Part shown: piece after piece, positions 45,183 to 56,900 of the stretch | How positions within the stretch are numbered: position 1 is the stretch's first letter | Layout: every line of letters begins with the position of its first letter | NCBI GenBank assembly: GCA_022577435.1 | Contig: JAKOON010000014.1 | Span: 4,366,347-4,430,346, forward strand | DNA from: Embiotoca jacksoni | Lineage: Eukaryota; Chordata; Actinopteri; Embiotocidae | DNA length: 64,000 bases | Direction of reading: 5' to 3' | The notes under the pieces: generated by a model | Told to the model about the DNA's origin: nothing | Databases searched by the model: none | The model's input: only the letters and a program-made list of their open reading frames with translations | Made by a program: the position numbers and the translations under genes

Positions 45183-46042
45183 AGAAACACAATACGCCGA
45201 ACATGTGGAGACACACCAGCCTGCAGAAGCTGGTGTATTTTTATTCAAGGCCGGCTGCCTACACTGTAAATATATTTATATTTTAATAGGCAATGCACAA
45301 GGCAATCCATACTTCTGTCGCTACATTATGTGTGTTTACACTATTGCTGATCATTTTCAAAAGCTTTTTTTTCTTTTCGTAAATGCACTTTTTCAACACA
45401 AGTTTCACTTCTGCGGAGAATGAAAATCGTTTGGAGAGAATTGTTTGAGAAGTCAGTCCATCGCAGGAAAGATTAGGTCTGCTTTGTGGTTTGACAAAAT
45501 CATTTTTTTGTTTGTATCCAGGTGCTGATGGGAGGCTCTGACATCAGAGATCTAGAAATACACCAATACTGCTGCTGACGTACCATATTTCAAATCTATA
45601 TGCTTTGAATTTCTTTTATGAAATGTCCCCACCTACCATAAAAACAAATAATATATTTTCCCTCATCTACCAACTTTCTGCTAATCAACTTTTTATTTTA
45701 TTTTTTTTATAATTATTCAGTGACCACCTGTAATATACATGAAGGAGTTTCTCAAATTACTTTTTAGTCTCTTTTAGGGCCTTGTTTAGTTTTGTATTCT
45801 ACACTTACTTAGGATTAAATCAGAGTAAAAATAATATTGGCTCTGCAATTGGATGAACGTCTGTTAGATGCATGATCAGGCAAACAGGTTAGCTTTATCA
45901 GGTGATAGTAATATGTCACGTTTCATGTCAGCTTGTTGTGGTGCTCTTCTAACGATAAGTCACCAAACATTATTTTTACTGCAGCCTTAAGCTCTGTGAG
46001 TCACAGTCATCACATCTATTTATTCACTTTTTACTTTACTAC
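45183..46042. other. Non-coding, no gene seen
   Basis: AT-rich unique sequence. Confidence 0.5.
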
Positions 46043-46180
46043 GCTTTTTCAATGGGAGTCTGTTAGAGTCATACGTTTATTGAAGTCAGCCCCTAGTGAC
46101 CATCAGTGGTATTGCACTTCTACATGAGCTACAGTTTTCAGACCCGGAGTCTCAATCCTTTTGTAAATACAGTCTATAGT
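46043..46180. repeat. SINE-like dispersed teleost repeat, copy 2
   Basis: Same order of cores as the copy at 32970: AATGGGAGTCTGTT, CAGCCCCTAGTG and CAGTGGTATTGCACTT. This copy keeps more of the right part (TTTTCAGACCCGGAGTCTCA) that I associate with the family. Both copies are in the same orientation, 13 kb apart, and clearly diverged. Confidence 0.75.
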
Positions 46181-47792
46181 AAAAAAAATAAAATAAAAAA
46201 AGTCTGCCTGTGATTATTGAAAAATATTCAGTCAATGCAACCTCCAAAAGATCTGAATTGAAGGGATGACAGTCCTCCTGGATGATTTTTAATCAGGTGT
46301 GTATGTACCATTGTATGTATTTGATTGGTAGCCCCTTCATATTCAGTTGAAGCCCGTCAAAAAAAAAAATCACACAAGCGCACTGCAGCCATTAAATATT
46401 TAAAATAGCAAAAATATCCAGGTAACTCAAAATCAGGGAAATTTCCACCAGCAGTGGATTTAGTCCAGAGGCCCTTCTCAATGTATTCATCCAATTGCCC
46501 ACTGCAATTACTCACACACACATCGGAGTTGTGTTCCCCACTTGGTATTAACACCGTCCTCCAGACTCGCCTTCGGCAGCTGCAGTCTGAGGAAAGAGAG
46601 AAGAGGCCGTTGAATTATTGAACAAATCAAGGTCCCAGGCTATGTATTTATGTGATATTGGTAATGAGGCCGCTGGAGATCCCGCCGTCAGTTGTAGAGG
46701 GAGAAATAAGATCTTCATAAGCTCTGCAGTGGGTGGGTGTATGAGTCGGATCTATACCGAGCAAGAACAGAGATGATGACTTAACTGACCTCACTATGCT
46801 CTATTTCCATTTTCCCACAGGACCCGCTGTTTGATCACTACATTCATTGTCTGTAATAACTCCACAGGCTCACGTGGAGCACCTCTGAAATATGCATCCG
46901 ACCGTGTGTTTGTTTTAGTGTTGCTCTGTCAGGACTTTTCTAATGCTCAAATGCTTGTACAGGAGCCGGCGGCTTTAGGAGGAGGTGTAATCAGGTAGTG
47001 TGGAGCTTTAAACACAAATTACATCAGTTGTTAAATCAAGATGTTGTGGGAATATTTTCTAAGTATACCAACTTTAGGACTTTATAACATTAGAAAGAGA
47101 AACCCAACAACTCCGACATGCAGCAACATGGCAGCCGTCTGGGCTGAAAGCAGAGCAGAGAGAGAAAAGAACAGCATAGAGAGGCAACATAAACTGGACG
47201 TTCACCCACAGCTGCATGGCAACACAAGTCTGAGGGACCAATTTGGGGCATCAGACAGGTACTGTGTACATCACACACGATAAACAAAGACCCCCCAAAG
47301 AGATTAATACTGACAGCTGAAAGAACAGAAGAAAAACAAGGTTTCCTGGCAAACTGAAACAGCCAATCGATTCCAGAGTGACAAGAACACGTGTGAAAAT
47401 CGAACTTTTGGTACACTTTATCTTTACCTGCACCCTCTCCTCCAGCTGGAACATTCACACAAGCCTTACATACTATTTTTGTTGTATTGATGGATTTTAT
47501 TACACCCCTTGTTAACAGTGGACTTTATTTTTCCGTGTCCAAATCCATAGATTACACTGCGAGAACCATTTCAGTTTAGTTGAAAACGGTGCCGTAAATA
47601 TCATTATTTTATTTTTTTTGAGGTTCTGGAGTACTGCAGTTCAAACAGTTATTACCTGTCTCGTGTGTCTCTTAAGCTCATAATTCTTCCTTCCCCTACT
47701 CTCTCTGTGATCTATTAAAGCTCTTTCTCTTGCTGCGGATCACAAACTCAAACAGAGCTGCCGAGTGGCAGTAAAACGAGCCACTGCATTGC
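46181..47792. other. Non-coding, no gene seen
   Basis: Unique sequence, AT-rich. The stretch 46620-47000 has mixed composition (GGTAATGAGGCCGCTGGAGA) and no recognised repeat. The minus frame of 122 codons at 47090-47458 is unrecognised. A-runs at 46359-46368. Confidence 0.45.
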
Positions 47793-48340
47793 TTTAAAGG
47801 TACAATATGTACGAAATTTTCAATTGAAACTTTAAAAAAAAAAAGTGAAGAAATAAGTGTTTGTGGAAGACGTCCATGCTTTTGGAATAGATACACTAAA
47901 GTTAAGCATGCTGACCAGCTGGCCGTGACACATCTCGTATTACCACTTTGTACCTCAAGGGGGCAGCGGTGAGTCCCTGCAGCATCAAGTCTGCCCTTCG
48001 CCCTAATCCAATCAGCTCATCACCCAGCTGGCGCTACAATGGTCCCGCTTTAAAAAAATAAACGGCGATAAGCACGCCACGATGTAAACTATGGGCTGGC
48101 AGCGCACGTTAAGATCATGCTAAAACAGTCACGCTGTCGCGGCAAACTTTCTAACGTTCGCGTATGCTCCCATTTCATGCAATCCCACATCATTTGACGT
48201 TACGTTCGCGCGATCTGACAGCAGGGAGAAGAACGGGAGAAATTCAACCAAACTGCTGAAACGTTGATCGCCAGGCTGAACTTACATAAGTGGCAGTGCG
48301 AGACTTCAAATTTTTTTTACATATTTACATATGTCCTTTC
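47793..48340. mobile_element. Probable MITE, about 548 bp
   Basis: Left end TTTAAAGGTACAATATGTAC matches the beginning of a common teleost MITE (AAAGGTGCAATATGTAAG). The right end at 48314-48340, reversed, reads AAAGGACATATGTAAATATG, so AAAGG-ACA--ATGTA is shared as an imperfect inverted repeat. The interior includes CTCAAGGGGGCAGC and CCAATCAGCTCATCACCCAG. It has no coding capacity. If the right end is wrong, only the left 100 to 200 bases are element. Confidence 0.6.
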
Positions 48341-48429
48341 TGTCTCTCTCCTCTGCTGGAAACCAAGTCGGAGAGAAAAATGCATATTTATAGGTACGCT
48401 CGCACGTCGTCTCTGTGACCCCCCCACCC

Positions 48430-48461
<32 letters not shown>

Positions 48462-48600
48462 GCTGACGGGCAGCGGCTCACTTGTCGGATCCCACCTCTC
48501 TCTCCCTCTCTCACCCCGGCCCCCCCGTCCCCTCCCCTCCACCAAACCCCCCCCCCCCTCCTCTCCTTCCATGAATCTCTTATTTAAACTGCGGTTTTAA
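48341..48600. repeat. C12-T23 homopolymer junction and C-rich tract
   Basis: C7, A, C12 is followed directly by T23 (48419-48461). From 48500 to 48570 the plus strand is almost all pyrimidine with several C runs of 6 to 9. The proline- and phenylalanine-rich frames come from this. Confidence 0.9.
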
Positions 48601-50041
48601 ATGTTGGAGACAGAGCGGCTGTCTCGGCTGCCGCTGCGGGGAGAACTGCAGAGCGTAATCTCTTGTCAAGTATTTAAGGAAACGTTCGCGCTAGCTGCAG
48701 CCGAGGAATTCTATCACAGCGATGACGTGCGGGATTTAGACTCGGTCACGGCGAGGAAGCGAGGCTCAGGGATGAGGTGGAGGCTCGGAGGTGGACTTTC
48801 ACACCGTCATAAGGCCTGGAGAGTTTTGTTGTTGTTGTTGTTTTTTTTTACCAGACACAAAGACACTCAGAAGTACAACCACAATGCATGTCTGTGAATG
48901 TTCTTGCTTGATAGATTGTTGTATAAATGAGTTGTTTTTACCTCGAAAGTGATCCCATTTCGTCCTACAGTCGACGATCGACAGCTAAGCGAAAACTACT
49001 TGGCTCTTGTCCACCGTCCTACAAGTCAGCGACTGTCGTATCTCTGCTCCCCATCGGACGCTTCCCCGCTAATTATAGTCTGCTCTGATTTGGCGGCAGC
49101 ACTTGAGGAGAGCGCTGCTTGTCGTGGTGTACGTTTCTTAATTAGCGCGGAGGCCCTAAAAACGGAGCCGCTGTATCGACTCCCGGCTGGGTTGGCTCGA
49201 AGATCTGCGACACGACACCGAAGCTTTTCATCACGATGAAAAGGAAGTCGTTGCCGTATGTCACAAAACGCACGCTTTCTCCTTCTCGCTGTCTCACGTC
49301 ATGTAGGGAACAATCCGAGGACAGAAACGCATTGCGAGGCGACATTTCAAACTTTTTGACTTTTGAATAACGCTGCTCGACCGCAGACTGGTCGTAGCGC
49401 CCACGCTGGCCGCTCCCCGCCAGCGAAAACCTCTACAATGGGCATGTGACCGTCACACGGGGCACCTTCAGAGGTCTTGTGGGTGCCCGCGCCTCGATGG
49501 GTCCGGGTTATTTCGGCGGCACTGCTGGGACCTACCCGAGGTGGTGTTAACGTTGCGGATGATTGGAATATATAGCCGCAGGTACATGGACGCACTTGGT
49601 ACTTTTGTGTACGGCGAGTTTCCGGTATTAAGAAATCATCATTTTCAGATCATATTTTTTTTTTTAAGCTACGACATTTTCTAATTGTCTACGGACTTCC
49701 TGTATTTTGGTGCAGTATCCGCGATATTGGCCCCCAAACATCCAAGGGACCATTTTGTTCCCTTTCGCTCTGTTGTAATCCTGTACCGCGCTGTAGCATT
49801 GTATTCCCGCTAAACACACAAAAAGGGCCCAGGTTTATTCATCCCCCCACCCCCTTTTTTTTCCTCTCTACGTGTGTCAGATCTCTTCACGCGGACGCGT
49901 ATAGCTCACGGTTCGGCCGGGTGACTGCCGGCGCCGACACGTCGCTCAGTCTGCCTCTGCCAAGCAGTGCAACGCATGGAGGTGTCTGACATTCAGTAGC
50001 AACAATCCCTTCAACACTGATCAAACAGCAGATACAGGGCT

Positions 50042-50043
<2 letters not shown>
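48601..50043. other. Non-coding, CpG-richer region
   Basis: CpG dinucleotides are visibly more frequent than in most of the window, especially 48600-49600. Three unrelated open frames (48601-48897, 48949-49239, 49347-49595 minus) reflect the lower stop density of GC-richer DNA and none is recognised. A T-run and a mixed C/T run lie at 49660-49669 and 49843-49866. A CpG island or an unlisted conserved element is possible; no TATA-box or exon structure can be supported. Confidence 0.4.
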
Positions 50044-50095
<52 letters not shown>

Positions 50096-50108
50096 CACAA
50101 ACACACAC
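50044..50108. repeat. (CA)n microsatellite
   Basis: About 22 CA units then CGCA and AACA interruptions. Confidence 0.95.
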
Positions 50109-51872
50109 GGCCCTCTGCTTATCAGCAGCCGGCAGCACAGGTCTGTACTTTCTGTGTTATGCTCATTTCAATAAATGGCAAATTCGACGGCACTTCAGTT
50201 CACTCCAGTCCGACTCAGTCCGGCTTGAGTCCATTCGACTCGCTGCGATTTAACGCATTCAACGTTATTTCTTTGCATGCAGGGATCGAGCCGCAGAATT
50301 GGTCTTTGGAATTGCGTCCACAGTCGCGGCAACAATCTGATCTCAACAGAGGGCGTGTTTCGCTCTCTGCAGTCGCCCCCTTTAAATCGTACCTGGACGT
50401 TAAGCTGATATGAAACGCAGGTTAACGACACGCGTAAACGTGGTCTGACATGTAAAGGCAGCAGTCCTCGAAATCACATCCGCATTTGCATATAGATGAA
50501 TGTCCATTTTGTCACGTATGGATAGGGCGGTTCGACATAAAGGCATTTAATAAAAGCTTTCAATAATTCAGGGGCATTTTTGCCTTCGTTCAGTTTGTAC
50601 TAGTGGGGCCAGACGGGAGGCAATGTTCTCACTGACTAAACTTGAAATATTATTACATTCACAATGCTCCTTTTTCTGAACCTGTATCTTTAGGAATCAA
50701 GCGTGAAGTGGACGATTCTGCACCTTTCAATTTGCAGCACAGAAGCAGTTTTGCTTTTATGTAGAGAGGTACAATGTGAGGAAGTCAATGTTCACCTTTT
50801 TATGAACCAAAAAAAACACCTTCACCGACCTTAAATCAAAGCAAAACGCTGTCTTTCGAAATGCTAAGAGATCGTTTGTGTGGATCTGCACCAAAAACAA
50901 AAAAAATGTCCCCCAAAATCAACGAGAAGCTGTTTGAATATTCTGCAAACAAGCGAACATGACCAAAAGCGTGACATCTAATTTAAACTGTCTTCTTTAA
51001 AGAAGTTGGGAATACGAGAGACTTGTTCCAAAGATTGCACCTTTAACCCGACAGCATCGCGGGTAATATGATACAAGACATATGACATCACAGTGTTTTG
51101 TAAACAAGCACCCCTGGTTAGCTTTTGGCATAAAAAAAACCAAACAAAAAAACACTTGGTTAGGGAATAATAATAGCTGTGAAGTTACTACTTTCTTAAA
51201 GTTACGCAACCTCTGTCGTCATGGCAACAGTAAACGCCGTTCTAACGATCCACCTCACCCATCTCCTACTATCCTACTAAAAAGGGAAAAGTCACATTAA
51301 TATAGAAGTCATCTGAACTGTCTCACTTCCGCGGGACAACAGTTTTGTTATTATTTGTACACCCACAAGAGGTCACTCGGCTTTAAATGCTGACGGCGGG
51401 TCGTGATTAGCTGCTCGAGCAAAAGACCTATGAGGTCGCTTTTTGGTCGTGGACAGTGTAATCAAATGGTAGGGAGAGGGTGCTCTTACTTACTTTGTTG
51501 TATCTGATTACTTTAGCAGTAACTGATAACTTTTTTTTTTTAACTTTTTCTCCTGACGTTTAGCGTACGCGCATCAGAAATCACTTTCCTGTAAGGTGAG
51601 AAACGAGAGAGTCACGGGATCCGGCTGGCGGCTCCGCCAGCAATAGATGAACTTCTGGTTCAGTTTTCTTTCTGCGGGGAACCGATTAGAAGCAACAGCT
51701 TCCTCTCTAAGCCATTCAATAAGCCGTTTGTAGAACAAGGATTTCCATTTGCATTTTGAGGCAAAAAAGAGAAGATCCTGAGATTGTGGATTACTCTCCT
51801 GGCTTTGCTTTTGAAAGCAAGAATTAAGAAGAGCAGTTTTGGGAGCTTTGCGAGGCAAATGGAATTCAAAGT

Positions 51873-51874
<2 letters not shown>
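50109..51874. other. Non-coding, with a 164-codon minus open frame from 51574
   Basis: No gene recognised. CTGGCGG and CCGCCAG form a small hairpin at 51624-51639. The minus-strand frame 51574-52068 reads through the next microsatellite; its non-repeat part (51574-51870) includes KWKSLFYKRLIEWLREEAVA, which I do not recognise. T-run at 51531-51541. Confidence 0.4.

Positions 51875-51914
<40 letters not shown>
51875..51914. repeat. (TG)n microsatellite
   Basis: About 20 TG units. Confidence 0.95.
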
Positions 51915-51916
<2 letters not shown>

Positions 51917-54835
51917 AAACCTTGCAAGCATTGTGTGTCTCGGTCTTTTTTTCCCACTTTGTGTGTTGGTGCACCTTGTAAATGGACGTGCATGTCGACG
52001 TGCACAGGTGGGAACTTTCCAGTCTTTCCACAATACCCCTGAGTCCGAAACGTGTTTCTGACGCGCACAGTTACGAGTCATTGCATCACTGCATTTACGT
52101 CCATTTTTCTGTATCATTTAGACACATCCTTCATATCTTTTTTTTTTTTTTTTTTACATGTATCTGAAGTGTTTAAGTGAGCCTACTTTTCGAGGAGCTG
52201 CGGCAGGTAATTTATTTTTGACTGTTAGAAATGAAAATGTGATTTCTTCACATCCTGGTTAGAAAAGTGAATAGATTTGTGTTTAAAATCTCCAGGGAAG
52301 GAGCTGATAATGGGACTCCACGTCGCAGGAAATGTTATCAGCTAATTAGTGGGATGATAATGGAAAAAAATGAATGAAATGAACCATTTCAAAACAAGAA
52401 AAGAATACAAAACTTAAAATCAGACGCAATTAAAAAGGCACGGATTCAATTACAGGTTTTAACAACAAAATAAACAAATCCACTAAAAACAGAAAAAGCA
52501 CAAACGATGTGGAAAAGTATTGTTCTCGATAGAATGGTTATTTGGTATGTGTTTGGTTTTCAGCTGCAGGGTTGTCAGTCGTCAACAGTCACTTCAACAT
52601 ATTACTGTCATTTCAAGTTATGAGGACCAACTAAAAGTAAGTGCGAAACGGATGAAAGGTTTCACGTCTCAACTTTAGTTTTTCAGAAAACCTGTCCAAC
52701 GTGTGTAGTAGCATTTCCGAGTTGTGCAGACGAGTGACCACATATAAGAAAAGATATAGATCCAAGTGATACATCTAAAGGAGCAAAAGCTGCACAAACT
52801 GTGCTGGTTTGAACAATGTGCATGCCGTAGCTTATTGGGAGTGAAAATAAACCCTTAATTATGGTTTTAAGTTACTGTACTGAAACCTCTGATCCATCCG
52901 CAGATGACTAAGTGGCATTTCCCAATCCGCCCAAACTTTTTTTTTGTTTTTTTTCTCACAACATAACATTTTGATGGCGGGGCTACGGTGCAGCTTTCAG
53001 TGTAGGTTCCCTGCACGTATAAAGCTGCAATTTCAAAACTTCAGTCCTTAAGTACATGAACACGATTCCGTGAGGACAAGTTGCAAAAATTGGAAGAGAC
53101 AAAGACTCATGCCGTCTATCTTTAGACCTGCGTGGCTCACAGTAGAAAGCAGCATGAAGTGGCCATTATGTTCACAAAGGCTGCTTTGGCCCTCTATTCC
53201 TCACAGAGAGCGAGTTTTGGTTCATGTCTCGACGCGGACGCGTCAGCATCCGTTTACGCAAACATTTCAGACTTGACGCATTATGCTGACGTAACAGTGA
53301 GTGCAAGGGATTTAAAACCACAAGCAAACGTCGATGCGCGCGCTCGTCTTGCTCTTCGTTGGCCTTAAAAAAAAACTGCGGCGATGCCATTCACTCCGCA
53401 GGATAGACAAACAACTTCCCCACGGCTCCGCTTTCACCGTTCGTCAGCCGGAGGTTCAAGCCCTGCTTGTTAAACACGTCATGTCAGCCCTCGTCTCCCC
53501 CTGACCTTCTCCATTACTCCCCCCCACCTGCACCGAGCGCCGTGGAAAAGAACAAATGTAGCTGAGAGAAATTAGAACAATAAATGTTCCTTGTGCTGTT
53601 TAACAACCGTTTACTGTTGGCACTGTTCTGGCCCTGCACGGCTCTGCTCGGGAAAGAAGGAGAGGAGGGAGGAAAATCCAGCCAAGGGCAACGTGCTCAG
53701 AGAGAGAGAGAGAGGCAACACGGTCGAGCAAGCGGCATATTTTTCATGCTTTTATGTATATGTTCTTGTCCTTGCCGTCGAAGCCTTCATTCGTGTCTCG
53801 TTGCATTTGCTCCACAAAAACACTGAAACGTTATTTCGAATGCGAGAGCGAGTGGATTTTCCGTGCTTGAATTATACTCCAATTTCATGCTTTTGCTGCC
53901 CTTGTCGCTTCCTCCCTCCTTCGCCATCACCTTGCAACCTCTTTTCTCCGCGACGTAGACGAGCTGCCCGGTGTCACTTTGCATCTTCAAAGTCACGGTT
54001 GCATTCAAAGTGAGTCCTGATATTCTGCTTGATGCAGCACGTTGTTGTTTGTTTAGTCTGACAGAAGCTTTTTTTTAAATTGAGAACTTCCTCCGTTCTC
54101 TTTGTAAGTGCTCTCAATTCTTGGTTGCCCTTGATGGAACACACTTGATATGCATTGTGCTGCAGATCTATAAAAGCCTCCCTCTCATGCTTGTGTTCTT
54201 TTGCTTTGCTTTAGAAGTGCAACCCTTATTTATCCGGTCGAGATGAATAAACAGGGTGGAGTATATATATTTTCAGTTGGCATCGTTACAATCCTGTGCG
54301 ACATTGTGTCAATCGTTCTTATTTTTTATTTTTTTTAATCAGTTGATATCTGAGCTGGTTGCAGGTTTTCTTGCGATGCTACAGTGGCCATACGAGAGCT
54401 GGGGGAAGAATATTATTAGAAGGAATATGTGATCGTGAGGAGATGAACCACTTCGGCAGCTCGTCTAGCTGCGGGGCAAATTCAACACGCTTTATAATAA
54501 AAACACGACCGGTCCAGGAGTTCCGCTTTTTACTGCTTAATGACTTTGCCTGAAGCATAATGTTCAGGAAAACACATACATTTGATTTCTTTATTTCAAG
54601 ACTAATCATGATGTTTCTATTAACAATTAGTTATATGTCTGCATGCGATATGAAAGTGATTTCTTACAGCGACAAACCCAAGGAGAATTAACACCGACCC
54701 GGGAGCTCTGCAGCTCATTATTGTGATTCTGCAGCACATTTTACTGTATGTTCAGTGTCAGCGTTCTCATCAGCCATCAGTTAAAACTAAAGAAAACAAC
54801 CTGCACTGCACCCAAATCGTAGGAAGTGACCACCT
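51915..54835. other. Non-coding, no gene seen
   Basis: Unique DNA. T-run at 52139-52155. CpG-richer patch at 53060-53480, containing palindromic GACGCGTC and a TGACGTAA motif. (GA)n of about seven units at 53699-53713. Open frames at 53132-53368 and 53591-54013 are not recognised. Confidence 0.45.
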
Positions 54836-54912
54836 GGGTGTAGAAAGTGCAACATTTAGCCGCTAAATAGCCAGTTATTTATCTAAGGGGTTGGTGGAGA
54901 TTATTTTCAGGC
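54836..54912. repeat. Fragment of a teleost dispersed repeat
   Basis: CAACATTTAGCCGCTAAATA then GCCAGTTATTTATCTAAGGG and GTTGGTGGAGA match a phrase I recall from an abundant percomorph repeat (CATTTAGCAGCTAAAGAGCCAG, then TTGGTGGAGACC). Ends and class not determined. Confidence 0.5.
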
Positions 54913-56439
54913 AGACGTAAACGTGATTTCGAGTTAATGATGTTGTTCGGTGTCTGCGTCATGTACGATGACGCACAACGGAGCAGGGGGGAAGCAGTAC
55001 CTTTCGTTCCTAATCGCAACTTGTATATCGACAGCTGGGAGTTTGCTACCCCAGTTAGCAAAAATAAAGCAATAAAATATCAAATTATTCAGGGCTTTGT
55101 CCCAATCATTGCTTTTGTATGAAGTTACTGCATCTACTGTGTGCATAAGGAATTGGTGCACATTTACTGCAGGGCAAAAAAAAAAAAACAACTGATTTCA
55201 TCACTCTTTTTCCGTGAGTCGCGTCGGTGTTAAAAGTGCCACTCAGCTTCACTAACGAGCAGACAGCGAGATGAGAGAATTAAAAGGCATCAGGTAATAT
55301 CCCAGTCCGAGGCAGCGAGCTGTCTGGGACCCTCGTGGAAACCAGTTTATCGACTTCTTAAGGCTGTGCTGTCAGCTCGTTTCCTGAAGTGCCGCGTAGC
55401 GATGCTTCACGCCAGAAACTGCTCTCGGATCAATACAGCTTTTTCAACCGCAACATGTTCGAGAGCGTTTGGGGTAAAAGTGCGCGAATGTGCTGCTTCG
55501 GGATGACATTCCCCGCTGCAGTTTTTGTTTTGTTGCTGAATATTTCACCTTAAACTGGCAGTTTATGTCACTGCATTTTGTCTGTTTTCACAGTTTTGGG
55601 AGACTTTCATTTCATAACCATTATCTCATCCTCTGTGCTTCCCTCTGAGGGGCCCAGAATGCAATCTGTCATCCAGCGGTGACAGTCACACCCCACAAAG
55701 ACGGCCTCTTCGTTTCTGACTCAATGAACCCACGGCAGCGGTGCCAAGCGACGCTAAACACTGCACCATTTTTCATGCCTCTTCCCGTCCCATTCTCCTC
55801 CAGCGGAGTGTTAGCTCATCAGAGCAGGCCTGTCTGCCGCCTGCCAAAGCCATCATCTACATCACCGCGCTCCAATGGAAACACAATCACTGCTTTCTAT
55901 GGAAAACCAAACGACAGGGTATAACGGGAGCAATATGTTACTGTTCCGTCTCTGTTCAAACAATCCGGGCGGATCGGCCGGAGGAGGATTCGCTGTAAGA
56001 AAGAGAAAGTTAAGTTAGTGAAGCCGAACAAGATGGACTGATGGTGAAAATTCAGCAGCCGTGTCGAGTAAAGTCAAGCAAGATGGATCTTCACGGAGAG
56101 CAAAAAAATAAAAAAAAAAATCTCAACTATCTCACTGGGTTTAGGGTTGCGTTTTGTGTGACGGCACCTGCAGCTGGCTTAAAGTTGATATTTAACTCAT
56201 TAGCAAGTTGCCTATCAACGTATGCACATGTCTGGATCCACGTCGTTACAACACGTTTACAGATACAGGCCTGCGGGTGGGATTCGCGCCAGCTGTCAAA
56301 CGATCATCCCGAAGGGGGAAGTTTGTACATCACGCTGTAATTCTGTCTGGAGTCTCGCTAAACCATAAGGTCACCCTGTAGAGAGTTGCTCTTGGTCATG
56401 CTGTCAGCCTCCGTTCACCGAGAGGCAAAAAAAATGCCA
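54913..56439. other. Non-coding, no gene seen
   Basis: Unique DNA. A-run at 55179-55190. Part of 55590-55760 is mixed-composition and might be conserved. The open frames at 55679-55998 and 56041-56340 are not recognised. Confidence 0.4.
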
Positions 56440-56900
56440 CTGTCCTTGTTAGCGTCACTGTCACCTGTAGCTAATATCTTAATTATCTGGAAGCAAATGC
56501 TGCACTGTACCTCACACCCACTCACATTTAATTAGCATCCCCTCCCCACGTTTCCACATCTTTGGCCACCCCGCCATCAAATTACCGCCCACCTCCTCGG
56601 CAGCTTCATCTTTGTTGAGCAGGAGCAGCTTCTATTACAAGCTAACCAGATGGCCGGCGCCCGGCGGTGGCACAGTGATCATTAACCTGCTGGGCTTGCC
56701 TCTATGTGTACCTCGTCTCTTTTAATTCCAATCTCCCCTCTTGACTCCCAAATGTCAAAACTTCCCCAGACTCTGAAACTTCGAGGCCCCCAGAGAGCGA
56801 AAGAGCCGAGAGCTGTTCCCGCAGGTTTGTCAGCTCTGACTGTTTGAGTCTGTTTAATTAACTTTTTTATACGGGCTGTACATTTTTGCCCTTTTGGCAG
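56440..56900. promoter_or_regulatory. Candidate conserved non-coding block (unproven)
   Basis: About 460 bases free of repeats and low complexity with many ATTA/TAAT cores in GC-containing context: CTAATATCTTAATTATCTGG, CACATTTAATTAGCATCCCC, GTGATCATTAACCTGC, GTCTGTTTAATTAAC. It is the densest such stretch in the window and its composition is even on both sides of each core. This resembles developmental enhancers, which often lie in gene deserts. No alignment was possible. The minus frame of 95 codons at 56682-56969 is not recognised. Confidence 0.35.

Noticed and set aside
48264..48587. Proline- and phenylalanine-rich frames
   Set aside because: Direct translation of C12-T23 and the adjoining pyrimidine tract.
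51574..52117. Minus-strand frames of 164 and 123 codons with HTHTHT
   Set aside because: Extended by a TG array; no domain recognised.
53449..53459. GGTTCAAGCCC, a match to the tRNA/SINE B box
   Set aside because: No A box at the right distance upstream and no cloverleaf can be drawn.
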